Origin: Coriaria nepalensis | Taxonomy: Eukaryota > Streptophyta > Magnoliopsida > Cucurbitales > Coriariaceae | NCBI GenBank assembly: GCA_027186245.1 | Contig: CP114485.1 | Coordinates: forward strand, 124,001-188,000 | DNA: 64,000 bases | Direction of reading: 5' to 3' | Part shown: positions 48,701-64,000 of the stretch, piece by piece | Layout: every line of letters starts with the position of its first letter | Numbering within the stretch: position 1 is the stretch's first letter | The notes under the pieces: model-generated | Seen by the model: only the letters and a program-made list of their open reading frames with translations | Databases searched by the model: none | Told to the model about the DNA's origin: nothing | Translations under genes and position numbers: made by a program

Positions 48701-50366
48701 CTATATTGCAACCGGAAGTAGTGTATGATTACAAAGATTTTGATGATGATTCCTGGGAATTTAAGGATGCAGTATCAAATACCACAACTCAAGACCCAAT
48801 TCCTACCAATAATCTTGGAGTGTTACCTGAACAGTCTTCAACCCAGCTACAGTTAAATGATTATGTAGATCTCTATCTCAAATTGAAGGATGAAATGTGC
48901 TCTGTTACCAGATTCAGCAATCTAAAGGTTTGCCTGTGTGATTGACGTTTCTTTGATGTAAGATGTTTTGGTACTGACATTATGAAATATGTTGTTTGTT
49001 TTAGGATGCTCATAGCATTTCTGATTTTTCTGGTGAAGATACCAGAGCAGAATCGCCATATGATGAAATTCTGGTTTGTTCATAACTTCATATGGTCTTT
49101 TGTAACTTCCTTCTTTCATGGCTCTTTATCTGTTATACAGGCCTACTTAGTGCAGAAATTTAGAAATAAATACTGTTGTATATGATTGTAGGAATTTTGC
49201 AACAGACTCCTGCAAGATGAGAAGACTCGAGAAAATTTCAAATCGGAGAATCTTTTGTCGAGAACTTCCGGCCTTGATGAACTACTTCAACTGTTGCAAG
49301 AGTCAAGGTTCAGAGTCCTGGAGTCAGAATATGAATTGTCAAGAAGATTGTTATTGGTGTGTCCCTTAAAATCTTATTGAGTAGATTGTGTTTCCTAATT
49401 TCCCTAGTATATGGGTCGACTCCTTTTCTTTTTCTTGTTAGTGGATATACCTTGATGCCACTTGAATTTTGGTTTGCATAGGCAGAAAAAGATATGAGAT
49501 CAGCAATTGGGCTCTTACAGCATGCAGTGTGGACCCTCAGAATTCTCAAACTGAGATCAGTAGAAGAGCAATTTAATTATGTTTCTGCATGGTATGAAAT
49601 GGTTTCTGTTTGTTTTCAAGAACTGAAACATGGAACCCTGATTTGGAAGCAATCACTGCAGAAGAACAACGACATAGAGATTTTATCTGACCCAAAAGGT
49701 GCTGAACTATATTCATTATCTGTCATTATGATGTGGATTGGTATATATAGCTATAATTATTTTTGTACTTTCATAGGAAAGCAATATATCCTTGCCCTTG
49801 GAGAGATTAACAGAGTGGTTGAAGTACTTGGAGCCTCAGCCAAACTTTATAAGCCATGGATATTGTTAAGCTCTGTATATTCCAGTGGCTTGTTTTCTCT
49901 TTTAAGCGAGTGTTCTGCTCTATGGTCAAGTTCTGGACTAAATGAAGCTCTCCATGATATTTCTGATACCGTTGATTTGAAGGTCTTGTTAGACTCCATG
50001 AGTTATATTCATGATCTCGATGAACTTACACTGCAAAGCCATTTTCTGTCAGGAAAACAACCAACCTGCTGTCTATCAGGACTAACGGCAGAAACATTGC
50101 CAGGTATAGGCATTTTACTTTGATCGATCGATTGATTGGCAATAGCATCTGAGCCAATGAGAACATTTTCGAGGGTCTTAAACTTTCTAGATAAAAATTT
50201 TGGATGATAATTGCCTTGAGATTTCTAAACTATGCTTGTTTTTCTTGAAATAGATATGGACATGGTGGTCTGGAATGGTGAGATGTACTTTCTAAAGCTT
50301 GCGAATTTGTGGGGAAATCTAGTAAGATGTGACCCTCCACTTATGTTGGCTACAGAGGTTAGCTGA
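45768..50366 (+). CDS. Synergin-gamma-like protein with repeated WEFKDA exons
   Basis: Twelve exons (45768-46535, 46693-46749, 46905-47219, 47304-47666, 47753-48121, 48203-48271, 48433-48927, 49005-49073, 49192-49356, 49482-49698, 49777-50103, 50254-50366) give 1108 residues, in phase throughout. It matches plant proteins annotated as dentin sialophosphoprotein-like with a synergin gamma C-terminal region. Acidic aromatic motifs occur as DDWGDF, DWWEFKAA and four WEFKDA(F/V)S copies; in animals similar motifs bind adaptor ear domains, so a role in clathrin or adaptor trafficking is inferred. The C-terminal part (from EFCNRLLQDEKTRENFK onward) looks helical and globular. Exons 3, 4 and 5 are homologous to each other and each ends just after WEFKDA. 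Intron 2 needs a GC donor (CAG|GCGGGT at 46750) to join Q to VDRKAWNNFGG. The ATG at 45768 (MVADEEGEGFGDF) is chosen because the acidic FGDF motif follows. Confidence 0.85.
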
Positions 50367-51127
50367 CAGGATAATTAAAGCCTAAGCCTTGTAAAACTTT
50401 GGGCTGCACGTGCCCCTCAATTGTTTCTCTCAGGGAAAAGGGCTCTTGGTTGCAAACTGCAGTTGCTCAACTTTAGTATTGCAATCTGGAAATTGTAAGG
50501 AAATATCACTTCTCCACATAATGCAGTGAGGGCGGGTAGATGCGGTTGCCTTTCAAAATCCAATAGTCCATGTCTTGTGTGCCACTTGTCTTTCTTCATT
50601 CATTAAGGGTCTTCGTAAAGAAACTGGTTTGGCGTCCATTGAGATAATTAGGCAGAATCCCTTAAAATTAGGCTCAAAAGTCAAAAGAAGGACGATTATA
50701 AGTCTCAGCTCTCTTTTTCCTTTTCAACATATTTTTCCATATTAACAAGAAAGAACTTTCTAATATATCTTTCAGAACAGAGTTCTTCAACATTACAATG
50801 GCAACCGACAAAATGAATAAGATTCTTTACATTTATATAATCAACGAATGAATAACACAATTTATACAACACCATTTGAAACAAACATATAATTTTTAGG
50901 AAGCCAAAAGACAAAAGGGTTTCTTTGCAATGCTAACTAACACAGATTACAGGTAGTATATATGATTGCTATCAGAGAGTACAAAATCAAGCTCTTAACC
51001 ACAATAAAGCATCATTTCAGCATATGTACTGTACATCTTCTCATTTAAATAAATAAGTTAAAAAAAAAAAAAAAGGATTTTTTAGACTCTATCATGTAAT
51101 AATCAATTATTGCTTTGCTTGTAGGAA
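50367..51127. other. Intergenic, convergent flank
   Basis: About 760 bases holding 3' flanks of the synergin-like and CLE genes. An A tract lies at 51060-51074. No gene is seen. Confidence 0.45.
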
Positions 51128-51376
51128 CTACCTGTTGTGTAAAGGGTCAGGACAAGAAGGCACCTCTCTGTTTGTGGTAGCAAAGAAGCCTTTATCCCTA
51201 CCTTCACTGCTTATGGATTTTTTCCTCCACGTTTCAAACATCTTAGAATCCTCCATCTTCTTCTTCTTCCTCTTATGTTCTAGATTCCTAGCCCCTAAAA
51301 CCCCATCTTGTAGAGTTGAAACACTCAACATAATCAATAAAAAGCAACCCACTACTTGATTCCTTGAGATGAACAT
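51128..51376 (-). CDS. CLE signalling peptide precursor with Cys at motif position 6
   Basis: A single exon of 82 codons. The N-terminus MFISRNQVVGCFLLIMLSVS is a signal peptide ending near GVLGAR. A variable basic middle follows, and the C-terminus is REVPSCPDPLHN plus one Arg. This is the 12-residue CLE motif (R-x-V-P-x-G-P-D-P-x-H-N) with Cys in place of the usual Gly at position 6. CLE peptides are secreted, processed and perceived by LRR receptor kinases of the CLV1/BAM type. From memory, Arabidopsis CLE43 also lacks Gly at this position (Ser), so this may be a CLE43-like gene. A TTTAAATA box at about 51533-51541 on the minus strand and a CT-rich leader support an expressed gene. Confidence 0.85.
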   Translation of the reverse strand: MFISRNQVVGCFLLIMLSVSTLQDGVLGARNLEHKRKKKKMEDSKMFETWRKKSISSEGRDKGFFATTNREVPSCPDPLHNR

Positions 51377-52870
51377 GCCTATTCAGCTATAAAAAATTCA
51401 ATGCTACTCTTTCTATCTGTGATAAGAAAGTGCTCCTTATGGGAAGACAAAGAAGATAGATATACATATAAACATATAGAGAGAGAGAGAGAGGGAGAGA
51501 GAACATGTGTTTGAATGAAGAGTTTTAGTGGGTATTTAAATTGGAGAGATGTATTCACTGTGTACTGATGGTCTCATTTCTCAAAAGATTGACAATAAAC
51601 TCCTATCTGCTTCCTCTCTCTCTCTCTCTCTCTCTCGAAGAATTTTCAAGACGAGCGCGTGTTTGAAGCTGTCTACACCAACCAGTCCTTTCTGGTCATC
51701 TAATCAACAATCCACAGTTCAGCAGCATAGACTAATTGACAATAATATTTTGTCTCAGAAGAGAGCCTCAATTTCAGGGTCTTGAAAGAAGTTCTCTTCC
51801 TGACTATTTTCTCATTTTCTTCTTCATTTCTTCTCTATAAATTCCAAAATGCTAGAGGCCATTCCCATGCAGTTTTCCAGGGAAGAGTTGGAGCTGTTTT
51901 GCATTGATTATCACTACTTTATTTTATTTTATTTTTTGTGTTTCTTAAATTGAGGTGTTTGTCCGATGAATTAACTACAACGATTTGATTAAATGGAATC
52001 TTAGTACTCTGTCTTTGTTGGGTTGTGACACACTTTTTTTACTTTGGGTTTTTGTTTCTATTGTCTAAACTTAGCTGATTGCAGCTCTGCCACCGACTGC
52101 CTTTTTATCTTCTTCTAGATTAGTTTACAGATCGTGTGCCCTAAATATCTAGTCAATACTAAGATTTCAATCTTTGTTTCTGTTGAATGTTGATACCTAG
52201 ACATTTTCCTTACTGAATTCCCAAAGAAGTCTCGTGATCATAATTCCGAAAGAGAAAAATATAGGGAGTGGCCAAACACATAGTTGACATTCTAGGTTAG
52301 TGTATGCAGAAGTGGATTTTTCCATGAAATCGATTTTGTATAATGATGAGGTCGACCACATTTCCAAGCATGATTGATGCAAATCAGGTCCAACCAAGAC
52401 CAGATGACTAATGATCACATTATTAGAATTTGAGGACTGAGGTAATGATGTTTCATAACATGTCAATTGTCAAAGTGTTTGACTAATATCATATTGAACC
52501 AGTTAACGGAGTAGTAGGAATCTGAAGACAATGAGTTTCATAATACAAAAACCAATACATAGGTATACATATTTATTTATTAACATCAGTATACCATAAA
52601 AAGGCTTGTGAATCAATCTGCATATATCATCTCCATCTATTACATTTTGTCATAAATTCGAAGAAAATGAATCTCTGTATCACAACCACGATTATTCTCT
52701 ACCTAAAACAAAATTATTTTTACAAAAGAAAAAAAGGGATTCCCATTGTCCACCACTGAATCCCCTCCTCTTCAAAGTAAAAATGGCTGTGCTATATAGA
52801 TGGGGTTGTTGCATTTTCACCTGATACAATGGCTTCCTGTATTTGAGATTTCCTTTCAACCCAAATATAA
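51377..52870. promoter_or_regulatory. CLE promoter and intergenic region
   Basis: About 1.5 kb: CLE leader with a GA run (51477-51501), TATA-like TTTAAATA (about 51533), a CT run (51617-51637) and AT-rich sequence. It then holds the 3' flank of the carrier gene. No further gene is seen. Confidence 0.45.
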
Positions 52871-54699
52871 TCAGGTGCTTTTTAGTCTACCAGTTGTAGG
52901 TAATAGATACCTTCTGATTGCAAGTATAAGAACCCAAGTGGTTGCATTGATTTTCTCCTTTATCATTAAAAGCAGAGCTGAACTCAGAACAGTCTTCAAG
53001 ATTTGAGCATGCAGTCCCTTAAAAAACCCCGATGTCCCTTCTCTTTTCCATATAGCATTAATAACATCCGGCAGTGTTTTGCCAGGCTTTGGTTGAGATT
53101 TTTTGGACTCATCATCTTCTGGGTCTGCAGCTTGGATCATGACCTTACACCTTAATGGAGTAAACATTTAATTCGGTTCCATAAGCAAAGCTGTGTAAGC
53201 GTAAAATTTCAGAACCACAAAAGAGAAGAGGGATTGTGATCCAATAACACACCTGATTGCAGGATAGGTTAAAATGGTGGCGATACTTTTTGAGATTGCA
53301 CCTAATAGAAATGCTGTGGAAGCAGACAGAGCTTCTGGGGATGAGCCCTTTTCCGGGTTACTCTGTTTCCTTATCAGGAGTCGCTGTTTCAGCTGATCAA
53401 ATACTGTAAACTGAAGATTACAGAAGTCGATCAAATATCTTAAGCAAAATCTTAAATCAACTAGATTTTAAAAGAAAGACCGTAAATGAACCTGAATTGC
53501 AGGGTTTGAGGTCAGCAATAAGGAGATTCCTAGACCGTCAAATGCATCACTCCAACTGCCCTCAGTCAAGGTCTTCAATAGGCCTTTTGATTTTCCAAAT
53601 GCACTTGTCTGCATTCTTGAGGAGGCTGTATCCAAAGGCTACACAGTGGTAAATCAGATGGTCTAGAATTAAACTCAAAATTGTAACACGACAAAAAAAC
53701 AAAAAACAAAAAAAGAAAGTGAAACATCATGTAGCATAACATAATTATTGTTTGTATAATTCATTTCCATAACAAAGTTCTAGAATTTATGGATCTCAAC
53801 AATAACTCAGGTCGTTTTAACTGTGTATTCACCTGAGTAACAAAGGCAGTGCAGGCCCCGGCAGCGGCAGCAAGTAGCAAGTTTGCTTTCATTCCAATTG
53901 ATTTGCTACCACTCTTTTCCAGATATAGCCTTTTGAAATAGCTATACCCGTAAAAGTATACGAACTGTGCAATGAAGGACTGGAGATTTTTCGTCCCCAG
54001 ACCTTGATACAAAGAAAAAAATTTACGGGTCTTTATTGCTTCCCAGAACACATCAGAGAGGTTCCTGAATAGTATGAACATATCAAACTAATCAGGAGAG
54101 GCGGGGTTACAATATATAAGCTGATAAGCAACAATACAAAAGCTGCTGCTGATTTGAACAATTTGTCTTTACATAGAGAATCTAAGATACCAAGAAAAAC
54201 CTTTGTATACAGAGATAGGTAACTTCCCCATCAAGCATATAAAAAGTAGCACACACGATGGTAAAAAATTTTCACAACCAAAACGTCAATGCAAGATAAA
54301 AACAGGGAGAGTAGAGGGAGAGAAATCGACCAAGATGTCAGCTAATGCAATAACCTAACACTGTGCATGATCAGGTAAAAAGACGTCGAGTATCATAATT
54401 TCTTTCAACCAGGTAAGTAGACGAAGGGACGAGATCGCAGAAGAAATTATAAAAATTAGTCACGGATCGTGAAAAGAAAAAGGAAACAAAAATTAACTAC
54501 AAGCATAGGAAATTGAAAAGGCAAGAAAAAGCGAAGATGAAGAAGAGAAAAGAGACCTGTATTTTTGTTGACCATGGACTTGAACCTCGGCTTGGTACTT
54601 AGTCTTGCAGGTATCGAGCGGATACAAAATAGTGGTGCTCAAGAGTGATCCTATGGCGCCGGAAGTTGCCTCCGACACCGATTCCAGATCAACACCCAT
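52871..54699 (-). CDS. PNC1: Peroxisomal adenine nucleotide carrier (PNC)
   Basis: Five exons (54699-54557, 54064-53833, 53638-53492, 53410-53253, 53150-52871) give 319 residues in phase. PNC proteins import ATP into peroxisomes in exchange for ADP or AMP, to fuel fatty-acid activation in seedlings. Three mitochondrial-carrier repeats are visible with signatures [12 protein letters not shown] (residues 27-38), a modified second [11 protein letters not shown], and YPAIRCKVMIQ. The start [20 protein letters not shown] is as in the family. The C-terminus ends [10 protein letters not shown]. It matches At3g05290 (PNC1) and At5g27520 (PNC2). It lies head to head with MIRO, about 830 bases apart. 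No lesion is seen. Confidence 0.95.
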
Positions 54700-55531
54700 A
54701 CTTGGCTAGAGACAGAGACACAGAGAGGAGAAAGAAAGAGAGAGTTTTTAGGCGGACACGTCCATGGAAGGTAGTTGCTTACGGGAAAGAAATTAATAGT
54801 AAGTGACTAAGTGTGAAAGAGAAATGGGAAATTAAAAAAAAAAAAAAATGCAAAACGTGAAGAGTATTTATAAGCCGTCAGATTTGAATAAAATACCGTG
54901 TAAACTGACGGTGATGATGACTGCGTCCGACGAGGAAGTATTTCTAGTCAATTTCATTTTTAACTCTCCTTTTGTGGACCCGCCCCTCTTCTTGCCGACT
55001 CAGCTTCTTCTTCCAACCCTTTTCAGTTTCCATAACGTGCTGACACGTTATGTTTTCTTTTTTCTTTTTAATTATATTTTCAGCGTGATCCAAAACGCGG
55101 GTACCGTGCTTCTCTGAAGTTCCTCTCTCTCTCTCCCTTCCTCCAGTAAAACCTCCGTGGGCGCCACCAGCATCCGCCAACCCACGCTAGGGTTTGCGGT
55201 GGATCCTTATCAAGCTTCCACAAACCCTACCGATCGTCTCTATTTCTGAACCTATTGCCACTAGGTTCGCTCCATACGTTCCCATCACAATCTTCACATT
55301 CTCACCTCTCACCCAGCTCTCTTCCCGAGCTCCTGAGGTTTTTTAGGGTTTCTGATGTTCTTACACTATTCTATAACTGTACCGGATTGTCATCCATATA
55401 AACTCAACTATTACTAGTCCTTTTCTAGCTCCTTCAAGACTATACATTTTTTTATATTCTCTCTCTCATTTTCATTTATGTCTGCATTTTCTAGTCGATG
55501 AGGTGTTCGGAATTTGCTTTTTACAGTTTAG
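54700..55531. promoter_or_regulatory. Divergent promoter between PNC and MIRO
   Basis: About 830 bases between two divergent starts. It has CACGTTA/TAACGTG-type elements near 55035-55050 and a CT-rich leader for MIRO (55122-55145). An A tract (54834-54848) lies near the PNC side. No other gene is seen, so shared control is possible. Confidence 0.5.
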
Positions 55532-59812
<4,281 letters not shown>

Positions 59813-60256
59813 AGGATGGAACAAAAATCATATTCTCTTAATTATCTTTTTTCAGATGTCTTCGTGTTAAGTAGATGCAAAATTGAATTATGTGTATGAC
59901 CACACCAGTTTTGACTTCCAACTCTACTCTAGAATTGGTATAAGTTGGTTTTCTCATGTACACACTTTTCAGTTGGTCCTTTGATTAATCGTTGTACAAT
60001 AATAATATGCATTGAAGAAGGAAAAGTTTTGTTTCTCGCCATGAAAACTCTTCGTAGACTTCTTGAGAACGAATAATCCTCGACTTATTACTATGATCCT
60101 GGAACACTTTTACACGAATATGGTCAAAATGAAATTTTCAGCAGACTTAACAATCAACAAACCCTTGCGGACGTTGAGAAAATATCATTGAAAAAAGGGA
60201 AAAAAAAAAAACAGATCTGTTTGATTTGCATGTATATAGAACTAGTTTCTTCTCTA
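59813..60256. terminator. Convergent 3' flank between MIRO and the small basic gene
   Basis: About 440 bases between converging genes. AATAATAT near 59999-60006 is polyadenylation-like. No gene is seen. Confidence 0.4.
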
Positions 60257-60844
60257 TCAAATTCTCATAGCTGAAATTCTCAGCCGAGGTGAGCTCAGAC
60301 ATTGCTTCAATCTGCTTGAAGGACCCTCGTTCTTAGACATGCTCTTCCTGCTTCTCAATGGAGAAACCAATCTCGTTGCCGGTCTTGAAGGTGAAAATGA
60401 ACGGTGTAATTTCGAAGCAGTTGACATCTTTGGAGATTTCTTGCTCAAATTTGTCATTCTTGTGGGTGAAAGAGAAGAAACAAGGGGAGGAGGGCTCTTG
60501 ATCCTGACCTGAAACTTGGAACCGGGCAGAGGCGGTGACTTGATCAAGAACTTGTGTGGAGTGGTCTGTTGCTTATTGGTCCTTGTAATAACTGGTGACC
60601 TTGTCTTGCAAAACTTGTGCTGTTGCTGCTGAGAAGAAGAAAGAATAAGTGATGTTTGGAACAAAGGGTTGGGGTAAAGTACTGTCCTTTTAGCCCATGG
60701 TCTGTTTTTAGGTGATACCCTATTGGCCGAATACTGGACATTTTCCTTGTCAACAACTTCTCTTTTGTTATGTGGAAGTGGTGAAACCTTGAAATTGATA
60801 CGGCGCGACCGGGTTCTTTGAAGTGAAGGAGAAATCGACCCCAT
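60257..60844 (-). CDS. Small basic Ser/Pro-rich protein, unknown function
   Basis: An intronless 195-residue frame that I do not recognise. It begins MGSISPSLQRTRSRRINFKV and is strongly basic, with many Ser, Pro, Lys and Arg. It has a KEN tripeptide at about residues 33-35 (VVDKENVQ), an RxxL (RTVL, about residue 53), and many SP or TP pairs, which are CDK-type sites. There are no membrane segments and no zinc or catalytic motif. Such a profile fits a nuclear or cytoskeletal protein that is cell-cycle regulated or degraded, but this is inference from short motifs that also occur by chance. Its length and composition are not typical of a random frame. The start at 60844 gives the longest frame. 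Confidence 0.6.
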   Translation of the reverse strand: MGSISPSLQRTRSRRINFKVSPLPHNKREVVDKENVQYSANRVSPKNRPWAKRTVLYPNPLFQTSLILSSSQQQQHKFCKTRSPVITRTNKQQTTPHKFLIKSPPLPGSKFQVRIKSPPPLVSSLSPTRMTNLSKKSPKMSTASKLHRSFSPSRPATRLVSPLRSRKSMSKNEGPSSRLKQCLSSPRLRISAMRI

Positions 60845-61223
60845 GTGTAACGGAGTTTGGACCGGGTTCTTTGTGTAACGGAGTTTGGTAAGCTAACGGC
60901 CACTTTTTAGTCTAAAAGCTTTTTATGAGCCTGGTCAATTTATGCTTCCAAACCCATCCAATCCCAGAAGCGAACAAAGAATGGGCCCACTATTTCAAGC
61001 CCGGTCTTTAGAAGGCTGATTGGTTGAAAATTTTGAAATCTCACACGTTGTACCATACATTTCTTCTGTCATTGTGTTCTGAAATATCTAATATGTATAT
61101 CAAAAACATAGTTTACGTACCCATATGTAAGTAATGTAACCGTCACATTATTTAATTGCTACCTGTGTACATAGCTTAGCTTAGAATACGAAACTGAGAC
61201 CAATTAGTACGAGTGTTCTTCTT
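60845..61223. promoter_or_regulatory. Upstream region of the small basic gene; 3' flank of endo-beta-mannosidase
   Basis: About 380 bases. GGCCCAC near 60983 and a repeated CGGAGTTTGG near 60849-60888 are visible. No gene is seen. Confidence 0.4.
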
Positions 61224-63895
61224 TCATATCAAATGCTCGCCATGATTACTCCAGCCATGAAGAGTAACCCGCGGGGTGACACCAGAAGGGACCTCGAAAT
61301 AAAGAGTGATCGGCATAACCTCACCCGGAACCAGAGAAAAATAGTTGTCCGAGTAATGAACAGGAAGAATTCTTGTATCCTCTCCTTCCTTTTGCTCCGT
61401 CTTCGAACTATGGACCGAAAAATGGAGAAAGAAAGCAACACCAACATCACTGCCATTTGTTTCAACCACCGCCCGACCATCACTTTGACTTCCAAAAAGT
61501 CCACAAATCTTTCGGAACACACCATTACTATGTTTTTCCTCAATCTGATCATGTTCAGGTCCCACTGAGATCATATCAAAGTCCCCATTGTCACCATCCC
61601 GTTCTCTAGCAATGAAGTTGTTCTTATAAGTTAAACGTTTAGAGTCTGGTTTCTTAGACTTGTTTTGTACATGCATTTTGATTTCATAGGTGGATCCTTT
61701 GATAAAAACCTCGGATGTAATCTTTAAGGGAATTTTCAGCTTCCTGTACGGCTCTAATGGCTTGTAATCTCCACCTGGCTGATGCAACCAGTAGAAGTTT
61801 CTAGACACAATCCCATAGTCTGATACAGTGTAGAGTTTGAGAAGAAGGAAGTATACAGGCTTTGAGTTTTTTGATTTGGGATACTTCATCTCGACAATGG
61901 GTACTGTCTTCTTAGGTGCCACTGACAAATTGTCGAACACTTTATAGTATGGACATGTTCCTTCTAGATCCCATACTGAGGCTTCTATGGCAACATCAGA
62001 TACTTCCTCCGATGTAGTATTAACAACCTAGACAACAAAGCAACTACCATTATTCTTTTGCATTTGACTTGTCATTTCATGAATTATTCCTCATTTATAA
62101 TTTCAAACAAAAAGCACTTATCATGGTTTTAAGACTTGCCTCAATGTAGTATGTATGAAGATTTAGCTGGACATGAATAGGCTCTGCCGCATGGAGACAC
62201 CCAAAGAAACCTGCAGTTTGGTCTAGGAGATGATCATAGAACTGACCTCTAAGACCAGTCCACGGATTCTGTGTCTTCCAAATCAAAAAACCAGTGTACT
62301 TAGTCCACATATGGGAATTCCAGCCCTCAATTAGAGCTCTATACTGAATGTAGTTAGCTAGTTGAGCCTGAGATCAATATTCATACATAGTCAATGGTTG
62401 AAGCTTGAAAAAGATTTAAAAAAATCATTCTAAATAACGAGATCGATAGTTGTCTTTACCTTCAAGCAAAAGTCGTCTAGATCCTTAGGTGAACCATAAA
62501 GGACAATCTGATCATGAACTTTCTCCGGCTTTGAATATGGTATGTATTTATGGTACTCCCATATAGGGTTTGGAACCTCTTCTATATACCCACTTGGAAG
62601 TCTCTTAAATAATGGAATCTTCCATCCTTCTTGAGGCATTGTTGCTCTTATAGTAGCTGCAACAGGCACACCTACAGAACCAACCTCAGGATTGAATCCA
62701 TATTTATAATAACCATCCTTGAAAAAATCCTCTGGATTTTGGATCTCATAAGGCCCATCAGTAAAATTCCCTTTTCCATCTGCAAATCCATCCCACATTG
62801 AACCTTGGATGTAAACTCGAGTCCCATCTAGATACTGACTAGGATCCTTAAACAAAGTAGATGAACTTTCCACAGGTTTGTCACTTTCGTTTGAGATTTC
62901 GAAATCAGGATGAAGTTTTAAGTCATTCTTTAAAGCAGAATTAATATCCTTTGGTGGAACTTGTTCGTTTCCGCCCACCCAAAGAGCAAGACTAGCATGG
63001 TTCCTCAAAAGCTTGACTGTGTCTCTTGCACAAAGTAAGAAAAGATCATGGTCTAGGGGCCCATCTGGATTGGAAACCGGGACACCTCGTCCATCAACAT
63101 CTCCGGTGATCCAAAACTCTTGCCATACTAGAAGGCCGTAAAGATCACAATAACGGTAAAATTCCGGCCTCTCGGCTAATCCTCCTCCCCAACATCGGAT
63201 CATGTTAAAATTCATGTCTGCATGGAACTTGATGTCTGTTCTGTAACGCTTGTCTGAAAGTCGAAGTAACCCATCTGACAGTATCCAATTTCCACCACGT
63301 ATAAAAATTGGCTTTCCATTGACCTTAAACAGCCTGTAAAGCAAAAATGTATCGGTTACAAAGCAAATGTGAAATCCCCCTTTTTTTTTTTTTTTTTTCA
63401 AAGAAGAACACTGGACCTTCCACCAGTAGCACTATCGATATGGCTCTCAATTTTGCGGAATCCAAATTGGTGACTCCATGAATCAGACTCTTCATTTCCA
63501 TTTTCATCTACAGAAATTACAACATTGTACATGGATTGCTTTCCCATGCCATTTGGCCACCACAAATTGGGCTTGTAGAAATATATCTGCAAATTTACAC
63601 CTAATTAGGAGTACAGGAAAAAAAAAAAAAACCCAAAAGTAGATAATGGAATACAATCCCTTACCGGAGGAAATGTGTGTTGAACAGTAGATCTGGCAGG
63701 AATTGACACCTTCTGGGTCTGAAGATGCTCTACTAAGCAAATGTTACCATCAAGTTCTGTAGTCACTTGGATATTCAGGGAACAGTCAGCAACCCAGGCA
63801 CTTCTGTTTTCCAATTCAACTGTTGCATGCAAGTACACTCTCTTGTAACTGTCGAAAAATGATGAAGCCAAGTGGGGATCTATTAATTTCACTGG
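61224..63895 (-). CDS. Mannosylglycoprotein endo-beta-mannosidase (GH2), 5' end outside window
   Basis: Five exons are present (63895-63665, 63586-63417, 63333-62460, 62367-62140, 62027-61224), in phase, coding the C-terminal three quarters of a GH2 enzyme that cuts the Man-beta-1,4-GlcNAc bond of N-glycans, as known from lily and Arabidopsis (At1g09010). Visible: [20 protein letters not shown], the barrel [15 protein letters not shown] and [20 protein letters not shown], the acid/base region [13 protein letters not shown] with Glu in NEQ, and [11 protein letters not shown] with the likely nucleophile Glu. Later come [20 protein letters not shown] and a beta-sandwich tail ending [11 protein letters not shown]. 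Intron 4 uses GC (GAG|GCAAGT, donor bases at 62139-62138), required to join IE to VVNTTSEE. The N-terminal sugar-binding domain lies beyond the right edge. Confidence 0.94.
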
Positions 63896-64000
63896 CTGCA
63901 CAGAAAAGCAGTGCAAGTAGCTTCTATCAGTAATGCTACAAAAACCAATATTTCCAGCCACAAACATTTATAAATAGCAATAAGAATTTTGAAATAAGAG

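Noticed and set aside
51549..51785. Plus-strand frame upstream of the CLE gene
   Set aside because: It spans a CT microsatellite and the CLE promoter and has no recognisable domain.
61229..61609. Plus- and minus-strand frames overlapping the last mannosidase exon
   Set aside because: They are alternate-frame shadows of a conserved GH2 exon.

Overview
The window is nuclear DNA of a eudicot plant. The evidence is many-exon genes with GT-AG (and a few GC-AG) introns, AT-rich intergenic DNA full of microsatellites, and plant-specific families: ATL RING-H2 ligases, isoprenylated metallochaperone-like proteins, CLE peptides, bHLH subgroup Ia, NPH3/BTB proteins and GDSL lipases. I cannot name the species. 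I see no bacterial-style operon, CRISPR array, rRNA or tRNA.

Layout. 92-326 (-): first exon of a GDSL esterase. 631-2927 (+): broken copy of an EEF2KMT/FAM86 methyltransferase gene. 3756-7843 (+): 19-exon fusion of a sulfotransferase-like domain and a class IV aminotransferase. 9301-10690 (-): bHLH96/94-like factor with an Asn-Ser repeat. 10.7-15.0 kb: no gene seen. 15035-17403 (-): decayed, internally deleted Ty1/copia element. 19149-20330 (+): ATL6/ATL31-type ubiquitin ligase. 21.4-24.0 kb: decayed Mutator-like transposase and a convergent ULP1/DUF1985-like remnant. 25735-27854 (+): ERCC1. 28456-30548 (-): transmembrane kinase-like protein lacking two catalytic aspartates. 31806-32361 (-): broken ALG13-like copy. 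33.3-33.6 kb: large A/T heptamer array. 35172-37244 (+): HIPP. 37750-39497 (+): signal peptidase subunit SPC3. 40578-42480 (+): Myb/SANT-like pseudogene. 43084-44760 (+): NPH3/BTB pseudogene. 45768-50366 (+): synergin-like protein with repeated exons. 51128-51376 (-): CLE peptide. 52871-54699 (-): peroxisomal adenine nucleotide carrier. 55532-59812 (+): MIRO GTPase. 60257-60844 (-): small basic protein of unknown role. 61224-63895 (-): endo-beta-mannosidase, cut by the right edge.

The order GDSL, aminotransferase-like, ATL, ERCC1, HIPP, SPC3, PNC, MIRO matches, from memory, the Arabidopsis At3g05180-At3g05310 segment and its chromosome 5 duplicate, so this looks like a conserved euchromatic block with insertions, retrotransposition and local decay in between. 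These are independent housekeeping and signalling genes, not one pathway. Two share an organelle theme (PNC in peroxisomes, MIRO on mitochondria) and a divergent promoter.

I found no clear new multigene system. The best leads are the predicted pseudokinase with a histidine-rich ectodomain, the tandem exon array carrying WEFKDA motifs, a CLE peptide with Cys at position 6, an in-frame optional 29-residue segment in MIRO, and three GC-AG introns.
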